Shown in pieces: positions 42,299 to 50,354 of a DNA stretch of 64,000 nt. The position numbers were made by a program, and so were the translations under genes. Source of the DNA: M3007 sp040397785 (lineage in GTDB: Bacteria; Bacteroidota; Bacteroidia; Chitinophagales; Saprospiraceae); assembly GCA_040397785.1 (NCBI GenBank), contig JBBAVI010000008.1:31673-95672 (forward strand). The letters are read 5' to 3'. Under the pieces are notes generated by a model. It saw nothing but the letters and a program-made list of their open reading frames with translations. It made no database searches and was not told where the DNA came from. Position 1 is the stretch's first letter, and each line of letters starts with the position of its first letter.

Positions 42299-44952
42299 GC
42301 CAGTTTACTGCTCCATTTAAGTTCCTGGATTCTTATAAGCAGGAAGACAACGATATTTTCTTCGGCCGGGAAAAGGAAACCAACGACTTGTACCAGGCCC
42401 TCAGCGGCGTGAAGCACCTGCTGGTGTACGGGCCCTCGGGCGCCGGAAAAACCAGCCTCGTGGAGTGCGGATTGCGCAACCAGTTCTCCGATGCGGACTG
42501 GTTTGCCCTGACCATCCGGCGGGGCGCTGACATCGCAGTTTCCGTATTCAGCGAAATCAACAAGGCTTTACGAGAAAAAATGGACCTCGACCCGGAAACC
42601 GAACGACCACTCGACCCGGAAACCGATTTTGGGCAAGCCATCGAGCAGCTGTTTTCGGAGCGCTACCAACCGGTGTACCTCCTGTTCGACCAGTTTGAGG
42701 AACTGCTCATTTCCGGCAGCGATGCCGAAAAACGAGACTTTTTCACCCGGCTCAACCAACTCATCCGCTACAAAGTGCCCTGCCGGGTGATGCTTATTAT
42801 GCGGGAAGAATTTATTGGCCACCTGTCGGAATTCGAACCGCTGTGTCCCAGTATATTCCAGCACCGCTTCCGCCTTGAAAAAATGCGGAAGGAAAACGTG
42901 AAGGAAGTGATCCGCGAAACGCTGGACGCGCCGCACTACCGCTCGTATTTCCGCGTAGAAGACAGTGCGCAGCTGGCCGAAAGCATCCTCGGCAAATTGC
43001 CCGACATGAGCCGCGAAATCGAATTGGCCCACGTACAGGTGTTTTTGAGCGAACTGTGGGACAGGGCCTCCGATGAAAAAAAAGATAATGAACTTCCCCT
43101 GCTCCGGGAGGGCCTGATCAAGGACCAGGACGACCTCGCCGGGGTATTAGATAGTTTCCTCAACAAACAGCTTGATGAACTAGACCCAATCTATGGCGAA
43201 AAGGCACCCTTAGAAGCTTTAGCCGCCATGATTTCGGAGCGGCACACCAAACTTCAAATGAGCGCAGAAGCGCTGCAAAAAGATTTAGACGCCAAAGATG
43301 TCGTTCTGAAAAGCCCGCTCTCCAAGCTGCTGCGCGATTTGGAGCAGCGCCGCATCCTGCGCACCATCAAGTCGGGTGAGCAGACGCAGTATGAAATCAG
43401 CCACGACGTGTTGGCCTTGGTGGTGGGGCAAAACCTGACCAAAGAAATGCATCTGCGGGCAAAAGCCGCAGATATATATCAGGTGTACGAAGAGCGGAAG
43501 GGTTTCTTCTCTCGCGAAGACCTGGACTACATCCGTCCCTACCAGCAGTACAAGGCATACCCGCCAGAGTTGGAGCGGCGGATAAAGGAAAGCGAGGATT
43601 ATTTACATGCGGAGGAAGTGCGTATACAGCGGGATAAGGATGAGCAACTAGAGGTGGCTATGCAACAGGCGGAAAAAGAGAAAGCATTGGCGGACAAGGC
43701 AACCCGAACACTCGAAGAACTTCGCGAAAAAAATAAATCAATATTCGAGTCATTTGCTGGACTGGGTATTTCGATGATTTATACTTTGGACCATGATAAA
43801 GCCCTCGAAAAAATGCAAGTGGCAGTAGAGATTGATGTGGATCATGGTGTGAAAAAGCGAGAATTGATTGAACCCGTTTCAGAATTGTTATTCTTTTTTG
43901 CCGAAGGAGGAAGAAGACCAGCCTTAGCTAGAATGGCGGCTGAGTTATTGCTCCAACTGAGTCCTGAGGCCGGACTGGAACCAGCCTTACGGCAATGCGT
44001 ACAAGAAGGCTGGAGCACGCGAAGTCAATTCGAGCCTTTGCTCCGCAAACTCCCCTCTTTCCAAAAAATCCAGGCGCGCTATTACCCGGAACTTGTCGCT
44101 GCCCCCTTCGGAGCAGATGGTATTTTCGAAATGGGCAGTGCGTCTGACGAATTGGGCCGCCAATCGGATGAGCAATTGCACCGGGTAAAACTCTCTGCGT
44201 TCAAGATTTCCGCCACCCTCATCACCTTTTACCAGTTTGCCCTGTTTTGTGAGGCTATGGAAAGAGGCCTGGCCAGCCGAGCGCCCTATTGGGGGCGCTT
44301 CGGCGACCACCCCGCAGTGAACCTCAATTGGTACGAGACCCTGGAATATGCCAATTGGCTAAACGGGCTGCAAGGCGCAACACCTGCTTATGATATACAG
44401 AAAGTCACAAATAGCGACCCCAATAACCAAGTCCAAAATGACTTTCTAAAATGGAAAGTATCATTGGATTCGGCTGCTAAAGGATTCAGGTTGCCTACTG
44501 AAGCGGAGTGGGAAATAGCTGCCCGGGCCGGGGTAGGTGCCTTGAGAACCCTGTTTGCTGGAAGCGATACCTTAGATTCGGTAGGCTGGTTTTGGGAAAA
44601 CTCTGGCGATAAACCGCTCTCCGGCGATTGGGACCTGAACCGGATTTATGACAATAACGGCAGAACGCACCCAGTTAAAGCGAAAAAGGATAACGGCATC
44701 GGCATTTATGACATGAGCGGTAATGTATTCGAATGGTGTTGGGACTGGTACGATGCCGGGTACTATAATGAATGCCAAAAGCAAGGTGTGGTTTCATCTC
44801 CCGCCGGAGCAAAAAGCAGCACTTCCGGCCGAGTTATACGCGGCGGGAGTTGGTTCAGCGTCGCGGGGAACTGCCGGATAGCGGATCGAAACTTCCGCCA
44901 TCCCGTCAACCGCAACAATTCTTTAGGCTTCCGCCTTGTCTTCGTCCCGTAG
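42295..44952 (+). CDS. STAND-type NTPase with C-terminal formylglycine-enzyme/C-type-lectin fold
   Basis: An 885-residue protein. The N-terminal NTPase begins FKFLDSYKQEDNDIFFGRE, typical of the novel STAND group. Walker A is GPSGAGKT (46-53), Walker B VYLLFDQFEELL (127-138), sensor-like RVMLIMREEF (164-173). A winged-helix segment ends with ISHDVLALVVG (368-378). A coiled coil spans about 430-480. Residues 606-885 form an FGE-sulfatase/SUMF1-like fold: FEMGSASDE, FRLPTEAEWE (731-740), SGNVFEWCWDWYD (808-820) and RVIRGGSW to GFRLVF. Of the two FGE cysteines, the first is Ser854-like and only Cys860 remains, so catalysis is unlikely; ligand sensing is more likely. The ATGA overlap couples it to the EAD11-like gene. 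Confidence 0.85.
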   Translation: MSQFTAPFKFLDSYKQEDNDIFFGREKETNDLYQALSGVKHLLVYGPSGAGKTSLVECGLRNQFSDADWFALTIRRGADIAVSVFSEINKALREKMDLDPETERPLDPETDFGQAIEQLFSERYQPVYLLFDQFEELLISGSDAEKRDFFTRLNQLIRYKVPCRVMLIMREEFIGHLSEFEPLCPSIFQHRFRLEKMRKENVKEVIRETLDAPHYRSYFRVEDSAQLAESILGKLPDMSREIELAHVQVFLSELWDRASDEKKDNELPLLREGLIKDQDDLAGVLDSFLNKQLDELDPIYGEKAPLEALAAMISERHTKLQMSAEALQKDLDAKDVVLKSPLSKLLRDLEQRRILRTIKSGEQTQYEISHDVLALVVGQNLTKEMHLRAKAADIYQVYEERKGFFSREDLDYIRPYQQYKAYPPELERRIKESEDYLHAEEVRIQRDKDEQLEVAMQQAEKEKALADKATRTLEELREKNKSIFESFAGLGISMIYTLDHDKALEKMQVAVEIDVDHGVKKRELIEPVSELLFFFAEGGRRPALARMAAELLLQLSPEAGLEPALRQCVQEGWSTRSQFEPLLRKLPSFQKIQARYYPELVAAPFGADGIFEMGSASDELGRQSDEQLHRVKLSAFKISATLITFYQFALFCEAMERGLASRAPYWGRFGDHPAVNLNWYETLEYANWLNGLQGATPAYDIQKVTNSDPNNQVQNDFLKWKVSLDSAAKGFRLPTEAEWEIAARAGVGALRTLFAGSDTLDSVGWFWENSGDKPLSGDWDLNRIYDNNGRTHPVKAKKDNGIGIYDMSGNVFEWCWDWYDAGYYNECQKQGVVSSPAGAKSSTSGRVIRGGSWFSVAGNCRIADRNFRHPVNRNNSLGFRLVFVP
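44851..44935 (+). other. C-terminal tail resembling a DGR variable region
   Basis: The codons after GGSW to before GFRLVF (Trp853 to about Leu878) are Asn/aromatic-rich and aligned with the ligand-facing positions of C-type-lectin-fold proteins that diversity-generating retroelements mutate. Several codons (TTC, AGC, GTC after Trp853) are reachable from AAC by adenine changes only. No reverse transcriptase or template repeat is visible in the window. Confidence 0.35.
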
Positions 44953-45252
44953 TCAGTCTGCAGTTCCTTCCGGCTTTACTTATGAGCAATAGCAAGTGGC
45001 GGAGAAAATGTGAGGCGGGGGGAGGGACGAGCCCGCCACGCATTTTCTCCTGCCACGAGCGTTTTTTATTATACCGCCTCTGGCGGTCGAAATTTATTTT
45101 TGAAAAATGGGTTTTTTATGCAAATTAAACGCCTTATGTACTTCGCGCTGCTTGATTATGAAGATAAAATTTGGTATAAGTTGTTGATAATCATTGATCA
45201 GTAAGATAATGTATGTTGCCTTTAAACCGACGCTTAGTCTGCTCTCAACCTA
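44953..45252. other. Gene-free 3' region with strong hairpins
   Basis: No gene is supported. It holds a compound hairpin at 44998-45054 (outer arms GGAGAAAATG/CATTTTCTCC with an inner GGCGGG/CCCGCC), then a T6 run at 45062-45067 and a small hairpin ACCGCC-TCT-GGCGGT at 45073-45087. The first, with its T-run, probably terminates the STAND operon. Confidence 0.6.
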
Positions 45253-46090
45253 CTACACATCATGCCGCGGCCGCCAAATCACCACATTAAACTGTTCAAC
45301 TTCCGGAAGATTTTGAAAATCTATCTGCGGCCAGGCTTGTAAGGCACGCAATACCCCACTGCCGGCGCCGCGATAAGGCAATACATCCAAGGCGTAGGAT
45401 GCCAGAATATGGTTTCTTCTGTGACTTACCCCGGTTTTAATTTGTTGCGTAGTCAGGCTATTGGGCAGGCGTCCCGGACTTTTTATTTCAATCCGGTTAT
45501 CAAAGACAAACAATTTAATAGAGTCTTGTATGAAATAGTCGCGGTGTATCAACGCATTGATTAACAGTTCATTAATCACAATTTCGGGCACTTCAAGATC
45601 GCCGAGGCTGTTAAAATCTTTCCCGTTTTGCAATTTGCGCAAACAGCCGATTACAAACCGTTGCGCGTCCCTGAACATCCGGGCCAAGTTGCCGCCGATG
45701 TTTTCACTGGAATTGTATCTTGCGCCCGACAATTCATTTCCCTGAAACCATATCGTTGTGATGTAAAAATCGGGGCAAAGGCGTTGCGGTTTTTTCCCAA
45801 AAAGCAGGTTGCCCGCTACGTTTATTTTGCCATCCTTCCCAAGCGAAAGGTTTTCCACTTTGGAGTAAAATGTTTCACGGTCGAATTCCTCTTTATATTT
45901 TTTCTCGTAAAACTCGCCGAATGCGCCCCATTCTAGATCATTTATAGTGGATGATTGCAACAGCATTTGTTCGGCGTATAGGTTACCGCTGCTTTGCAAA
46001 AGCCGGGAAAGTCTTTCTTTACTGGTTACTTTTTGTTTACTGGCTATTTTCGCCACCCGTTACAAGATTTAATAAGTCAGATGCATTCAT
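45253..46090 (-). pseudogene. Schlafen/AlbA-type ATP-binding protein, N-terminal domain lost
   Basis: The C-terminal 267 codons (from 46056) encode the conserved part of AlbA_2/HATPase_c_4 regulators: VTSKERLSRLLQSSG, AGNLLFGKKPQR, INELLINALIHRDYF, VFDNRIEIKSPGRLP and PYRGAGSGVLRAL. The normal AlbA_2 DNA/RNA-binding domain is absent. Just upstream, in another frame, 46090-46037 encodes MNASDLLNLVTGGENSQ then a stop, which looks like the family's original N-terminus (LL-x-L-x-x-GGES type). An internal deletion of about 110 codons plus a frameshift therefore joins the ends. I call it a pseudogene; a residual product from GTG at 46056 cannot be excluded. Confidence 0.7.
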
Positions 46091-46133
46091 TTGCGCAAAT
46101 TTACTGCGATGTTGCTAATCTAGCGGTTTTTAA

Positions 46134-46164
46134 TTGCATTTAACCCCAAATCATCGTATTTTTG
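46134..46164 (+). promoter_or_regulatory. Predicted promoter of the UPF0175 gene
   Basis: TTG (46134-46136), 20 bp, TATTTTTG (46157-46164), ending 14 bp before the ATG at 46179: a short leader. Confidence 0.55.
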
Positions 46165-46178
46165 TAAAAAATTTTACC

Positions 46179-46430
46179 ATGATCACTGTTGAAATACCGG
46201 AATCAATGCTTCAATCACAATCGGGTTATTCCATTGGAGAATTGAAGATCGATTTGGCTGTTTTGCTTTATAAAAAGAAAAAAATGTCCCTTGCGCAGGC
46301 AGCCCGATGGTGCAGCATCACGCGCCTGGAGTTCCAATCTATGCTATTAGAACAAGGAGTCGATATCTTATTTACAACAGATGATCTGCAACACGATCTG
46401 AAAACCTTAGATAATTTCTTTTCTAAATGA
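46179..46430 (+). CDS. UPF0175 family antitoxin-like protein
   Basis: An 83-residue protein with the UPF0175 pattern: ITVEIPESMLQS, ELKIDLAVLLYKKKKMSLAQAARWCSITRLEFQSML (a ribbon-helix/HTH-like region) and a tail with TTDDLQHDLKTL. Such proteins are the likely antitoxins of DUF3368 PIN toxins. Its stop overlaps the following PIN gene (ATGA), the usual coupling of this pair. The start at 46179 was chosen for the family N-terminus. Confidence 0.82.
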   Translation: MITVEIPESMLQSQSGYSIGELKIDLAVLLYKKKKMSLAQAARWCSITRLEFQSMLLEQGVDILFTTDDLQHDLKTLDNFFSK

Positions 46431-46615
46431 AGATTGTTGTAATTGATACTTCCCCGATCATAAACCTGGCAATGATTGGACGCTTGCCCTTATTGCCAGC
46501 CGTGTTTAACCGAGTTGTTATTCCTCAAAAAGTCTTCGAGGAAATTGTTTCTCAAGGCACTGGCCTTCCTGACTCGGGACCAATTCCCTGCGTCCTGTAC
46601 ATTTACTGTGTTTAA
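46427..46615 (+). pseudogene. Truncated PIN-domain (DUF3368) toxin
   Basis: The 62-codon frame begins like a DUF3368 PIN protein (MKIVVIDTSPIINLAMIGRL with the first catalytic Asp, then VVIPQKVFEEIVSQG), but diverges after about residue 49 and ends early. The family is usually about 150-160 residues with three or four more acidic active-site residues. The C-terminal two thirds are missing, so nuclease activity is unlikely. Confidence 0.78.
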
Positions 46616-46673
46616 ATGCGGGTTTTAACGTGTTGACTTGAATTCGAAGGTCTCCTCGATAGTTTTTGGAAAA

Positions 46674-47102
46674 TTACAATAAAGAATGTTCAGGTGGATG
46701 AATGTTGTGTTGCCTGAATAGAATCCTCTGATTGATTAAAAAATCGCGGTTCATGCGTAAGGCTGAGACCGTCGCTCGACCTGTTGATGTAATTCCTATT
46801 ATGACCGTAAAATTTTCATTCCAACTAAAATGTTGCACCCAAAGATCTTGACGTGGATTAAACAAGTCCACAATTCGACCACTTTCCGGGTCTAATGCTT
46901 TTACTTTAGTATATTTATAGTTGTTACAACCTTGGCATGCCAAAGCAAGGTTCTCTAAATCATGCGAACCACCAAGTGCTTCAGGATGAATATGTTCAAT
47001 AGAAAAAGCCTGAGAAGCATATTTTTCCTGGCTCATACAATATTCACAACAACCCTTTGCCCGCTCGGTTACGAAAAGGCGTATTTGTTGTTTATAGGCC
47101 AT
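46674..47102 (-). CDS. HNH endonuclease
   Basis: A 142-residue HNH nuclease: CCEYCMSQ (zinc CxxC), FSIEHIHPEALGGSHDLENLALACQGCNNYK with the HxH and Asn-His core and the second CxxC. Residues after about 75 are a C-terminal extension. The preceding gene on the same strand (47157-47558) is probably its operon partner. A role in defence or mobile DNA is plausible but not shown. Confidence 0.9.
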   Translation of the reverse strand: MAYKQQIRLFVTERAKGCCEYCMSQEKYASQAFSIEHIHPEALGGSHDLENLALACQGCNNYKYTKVKALDPESGRIVDLFNPRQDLWVQHFSWNENFTVIIGITSTGRATVSALRMNRDFLINQRILFRQHNIHPPEHSLL

Positions 47103-47156
47103 AGCAATAGGTTTTGTGCATTATTTTTTGGATAATCAAAACGAATTGTATAAAAC

Positions 47157-47558
47157 CTATTGCAGCGGAGTAAAACCATGCGGCAAGGGTTGCAAATTAA
47201 ATAGTTGCATCACCTCTGGCAAGGTAATCTTTCTTAAATCAGCAAGTTTGGCAATACGCTTTAGCCGCTGCAACTCATATTTTTCAATTTCCTCCGTCAA
47301 TTTCAACAACGCCTGATACTCATCCGAACTAAGGGTATGTGCATCGCGTCGGGCAATGAGGTAGTCAAAACGCATCTGCTTATGCCGTGGTAAACCGGCG
47401 CTGATTTTTTCAAGCAAGCGATGTTCTTCGTCCGTTAATGCACCTGACATCCTTTGGACCCGGATAGACTGAATTTTTTCAACAAACTCCTCAAAGTCCT
47501 GATTATCAAGACGCTGGGCATTGCTTAGCAATTCTTTGACCGTCAAAACGTTACTCAT
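47157..47558 (-). CDS. Conserved hypothetical partner of the HNH nuclease
   Basis: A 133-residue, helical, Lys/Glu-rich protein starting SNVLTVKELLSNAQRLDNQDF, with LLKLTEEIEKYELQRLKRIAKLADLRKITLPEVMQLF near the end. I recognise this shape from small proteins found next to HNH genes. No domain name is certain. It ends 54 bp upstream of the HNH start, suggesting co-transcription. Confidence 0.65.
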   Translation of the reverse strand: MSNVLTVKELLSNAQRLDNQDFEEFVEKIQSIRVQRMSGALTDEEHRLLEKISAGLPRHKQMRFDYLIARRDAHTLSSDEYQALLKLTEEIEKYELQRLKRIAKLADLRKITLPEVMQLFNLQPLPHGFTPLQ

Positions 47559-47647
47559 ATTTGTTTAATGGAAAAGGATTAATTTATGTTAGATAAACAA
47601 ATGTACAACTTTTTTTGGAAAAAAAGTATCGTTTTTAGGTCCCAAAC

Positions 47648-48067
47648 CTACCCCTCAAACCCAATCTTCTGATGCGTACCATCGCAATAAGGCTTGTTCC
47701 CTGAAGCACCACAACGACAAAATGCCGTCACCTTGTTTTTGTGCGTTTCATTGCCCGCCGCGTCTTTTACCGCAATGTTGCCGTATACCATCAGCGGACC
47801 ATTCGGGATGGTTTCCACAATGGTTTCTACGTCTACTTGCTCCACTGAAGGTTTACCCGCTTCATTTTGCATCCAGGACAAAGCGCCGGATGGGCATTTC
47901 TCAATTTGAGCGATAATACGTTCTGTATCAGCGGCTTCCAAATTGATCCAGGGTTTTTTGCGCGGATCAAATACTTCCAGCAATCCATGCCAGCAAAGGG
48001 CCGAGTGAATGCAGGCGTTGGGCTTCCAAACGACCGTGATGTCTTTGTTGGTATACTTTTTTTCCAT
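47648..48067 (-). CDS. Fer4_19-CDGSH iron-sulfur protein
   Basis: A 139-residue protein from the ATG at 48067. The N-terminal Fer4_19-like part has WKPNACIHSALCWHGLLEVF and CPSGALSW. The C-terminal CDGSH-type site is FCRCGASGNKPYCDGTH (3Cys-1His, 2Fe-2S). It is likely a soluble electron-transfer protein. It starts 2 bp after the GH109-like gene stop on the same strand, so the two are an operon. Confidence 0.9.
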   Translation of the reverse strand: MEKKYTNKDITVVWKPNACIHSALCWHGLLEVFDPRKKPWINLEAADTERIIAQIEKCPSGALSWMQNEAGKPSVEQVDVETIVETIPNGPLMVYGNIAVKDAAGNETHKNKVTAFCRCGASGNKPYCDGTHQKIGFEG

Positions 48068-48069
48068 GA

Positions 48070-49455
48070 TCAAAATTCGTTATTCAAGGCAAAATTAGGT
48101 TTTCGTTCTGTCCAGCGCCCGCGTGTGAAGTCTGGAAAACTTTGCGGGGTGCTTCCCGTGGCAATCGATGCTTCCGACAGCGGGGTAATTGCCAGCCAGG
48201 TGGCCGCATCATAAACATCAATTTCGGGCGCCTGGTTGCGTTTGGCGCTCTCCACAAAATGCTGAAAAACAAAATAATCCATCCCGCCATGTCCAGCGCC
48301 CTCGGCTTCCTTGCCATACCGCTTCCACAGCGGATGGTCGTATTGGTCGAGCCAGGTCTGCGCCGGTTCCCAGGCATGTCGCTTGGTTTTTCCCTCTATA
48401 TGAATGCTGCGGTTCACGTCCATCCAGATGCCTTTGGAGCCCTGTACCCGAAACCCGAGGGAGTAGGGGCGGGGCAAACTGGTATCATGGGTGAGCAGCA
48501 CCGTTTCACCATTGGCACATTTAATTTGCGTGGTTACCACATCCCCCAGGTTGAACTGCACCTTGGCATTCGGATGGTTAGGGCCACCTTTCGGGTGCTC
48601 CAGAATATAATCGTGCAAGCCCCGACTTTTGGACGACATAGAAGTCAAATGCGTAAAACGATTGCCCCGGTTGATGTTGGCATACATGGCCACCGGACCA
48701 ATGCCATGCGTCGGATATAGTTCGCCGTTGCGCGCAACCGAGTGTTTGGTGCGCCATTTGGCCTCAGAAAATCCTTTTTCGCCAAATTCTACCCCCGAAT
48801 CGTAGGGTGTAACGCCATCGTTGAATTTTACACCCCGCAAATCATGCTCATATCCGCCTTCCAAATGGATCATCTCCCCCATCAAGCCTTCGCGCACCAT
48901 CTGTAAAATGGCCATCACATCGCGGCGATAACACACATTCTCTAAAAACATCAAATGGGTGCCAGTTTCCTCTTGAACGTTTACCAATTGCCAGCATTCA
49001 TCGAGCGAAAAACCACCCGAAACCTCCAGCGCCACGTATTTTCCGGCTTTCATGGCTGCCACCGCTTGTTGGGTATGCCATTCCCAGGGCGAGGCAATCA
49101 CCACCGCGTCTATGTTTTTATCTTCCAGCAGTTTCAAATAATCAAAATTGCCGTTCCCATATACTTTTGGCTTGCTTTTGCCTTTACTTTCGATGGTTTT
49201 GAGGCAATCGCCGATCATTTGTGCATTCGGATCCGCAATGGCCACCACTTCACAATCCGGGCGCAACAACGCTTCCATCACATGATCTTGTCCGCGCAAA
49301 CCCACGCCAATGAATCCCAGGCGCAGTTTATCTTTTAAAACAGGCGCCTGCATGGACTCCGATTCGGCTGCAGCCTGTAAAATGGATGGAGTTGCCAGCG
49401 CGGCGGTCGTAAGGGCAGCCGACTGGATAAAAGCGCGGCGGTTAAATTTGGCCAT
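48070..49455 (-). CDS. Gfo/Idh/MocA family oxidoreductase, GH109-like
   Basis: A 461-residue protein with a twin-arginine-type signal (FNRRAFIQSAALTTAALATPS), a Rossmann motif LRLGFIGVGLRGQDHV and ALEVSGGFSLDECW. The motifs YEHDLRGVKFNDG, WRTKHSVARNGELYPTHGIGPVAMY and THLTSMSSKSRG are those of GH109 (alpha-N-acetylgalactosaminidase-type, NAD-dependent hydrolases). Likely exported by Tat with its cofactor. The true sugar substrate is not determined. Confidence 0.88.
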   Translation of the reverse strand: MAKFNRRAFIQSAALTTAALATPSILQAAAESESMQAPVLKDKLRLGFIGVGLRGQDHVMEALLRPDCEVVAIADPNAQMIGDCLKTIESKGKSKPKVYGNGNFDYLKLLEDKNIDAVVIASPWEWHTQQAVAAMKAGKYVALEVSGGFSLDECWQLVNVQEETGTHLMFLENVCYRRDVMAILQMVREGLMGEMIHLEGGYEHDLRGVKFNDGVTPYDSGVEFGEKGFSEAKWRTKHSVARNGELYPTHGIGPVAMYANINRGNRFTHLTSMSSKSRGLHDYILEHPKGGPNHPNAKVQFNLGDVVTTQIKCANGETVLLTHDTSLPRPYSLGFRVQGSKGIWMDVNRSIHIEGKTKRHAWEPAQTWLDQYDHPLWKRYGKEAEGAGHGGMDYFVFQHFVESAKRNQAPEIDVYDAATWLAITPLSEASIATGSTPQSFPDFTRGRWTERKPNFALNNEF

Positions 49456-49664
49456 AAATGCGTAAATCTGATTGAATTAAAAAGGAGGCCAAATCTCTAT
49501 AAATAAATGAAATCTACCAAACCCAGTTCTATTTCAATTGACAGATGCCGCGCTCATCCATAATTACGCAGTATTCGTCTGGTTTTTCTTGTTTTTTTAC
49601 ATCAAAACGCGGCTTTTGCTGTTTCATCCGCAATCCATATTGTCATAAAGCATAAAACTGAACC

Positions 49665-50342
49665 ATGCTCAGCATCCAGCACCTCACGAAACAATACCGC
49701 ACCGCCAACGGCGAAATGCTCACTGTGTTAGACGATGTCACATTTTCCCTGGAGGCAGGCGATACGTTTGCCATTGTTGGACCTTCCGGCAGTGGCAAAA
49801 CGACCTTGTTGGGCCTGTGTGCCGGGTTGGACCGCGCCAGTAGCGGCAGTGTGGTGCTGAACAATATTGTGTTGGATACGCTTTCGGAAGACCAACGCGC
49901 CGCTATCCGCAACCAATATGTGGGATTTATTTTCCAAAATTTTCAATTGATCCCCACCCTCACGGCCCTGGAAAATGTAATGGTGCCCCTAGAGTTGCGC
50001 GGCGACTCCAAAGCAGAAAGCGTGGCCCTTGCATGGTTGGCAAAAGTGGGACTTTCTGATCGTTTAAGCCACTATCCAGCCCAATTATCGGGGGGCGAAC
50101 AACAACGGGTGTGTATTGCACGGGCATTTTCTAACAGTCCAAAAATCCTCTTTGCCGATGAACCCACGGGTAATTTAGATGCCGAAAACGCCGCAGGAAT
50201 CGTCGATTTGATCTTCGAACTCAACCGAAGCGCGAGCACAACCCTGGTTTTGGTTACACACGATATGGAGCTGGCCGGACGCACCCAGCGCATTTTAAAA
50301 ATCAAGGGTGGCAAAATAGCGTCACTTACCCCGGCTGCATAG
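49665..50342 (+). CDS. LolD-type ABC transporter ATP-binding protein
   Basis: A 225-residue ATPase of the LolD/MacB group: Walker A VGPSGSGKTTL (about 37-47), Q-loop NFQLIPTLTALENV, signature LSGGEQQRV, Walker B ILFADEPTGNLD and H-loop VTHD. No permease gene is adjacent; the next gene is a flippase 12 bp downstream. The cognate permease is presumably elsewhere. Confidence 0.92.
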   Translation: MLSIQHLTKQYRTANGEMLTVLDDVTFSLEAGDTFAIVGPSGSGKTTLLGLCAGLDRASSGSVVLNNIVLDTLSEDQRAAIRNQYVGFIFQNFQLIPTLTALENVMVPLELRGDSKAESVALAWLAKVGLSDRLSHYPAQLSGGEQQRVCIARAFSNSPKILFADEPTGNLDAENAAGIVDLIFELNRSASTTLVLVTHDMELAGRTQRILKIKGGKIASLTPAA

Positions 50343-50354
50343 TACCTTCGCACC

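Noticed and set aside
42295..44952. Active formylglycine-generating enzyme
   Set aside because: The first of the two essential cysteines is replaced (Ser in the GGSW-F-S position) and the domain is fused to a STAND NTPase; no sulfatase is nearby.
44851..45252. Complete diversity-generating retroelement
   Set aside because: No reverse transcriptase, accessory gene or A-rich template repeat was found in the window; only the variable-region-like tail supports it.
46674..47558. Restriction-modification system around the HNH gene
   Set aside because: No methyltransferase motifs are present in neighbouring genes.
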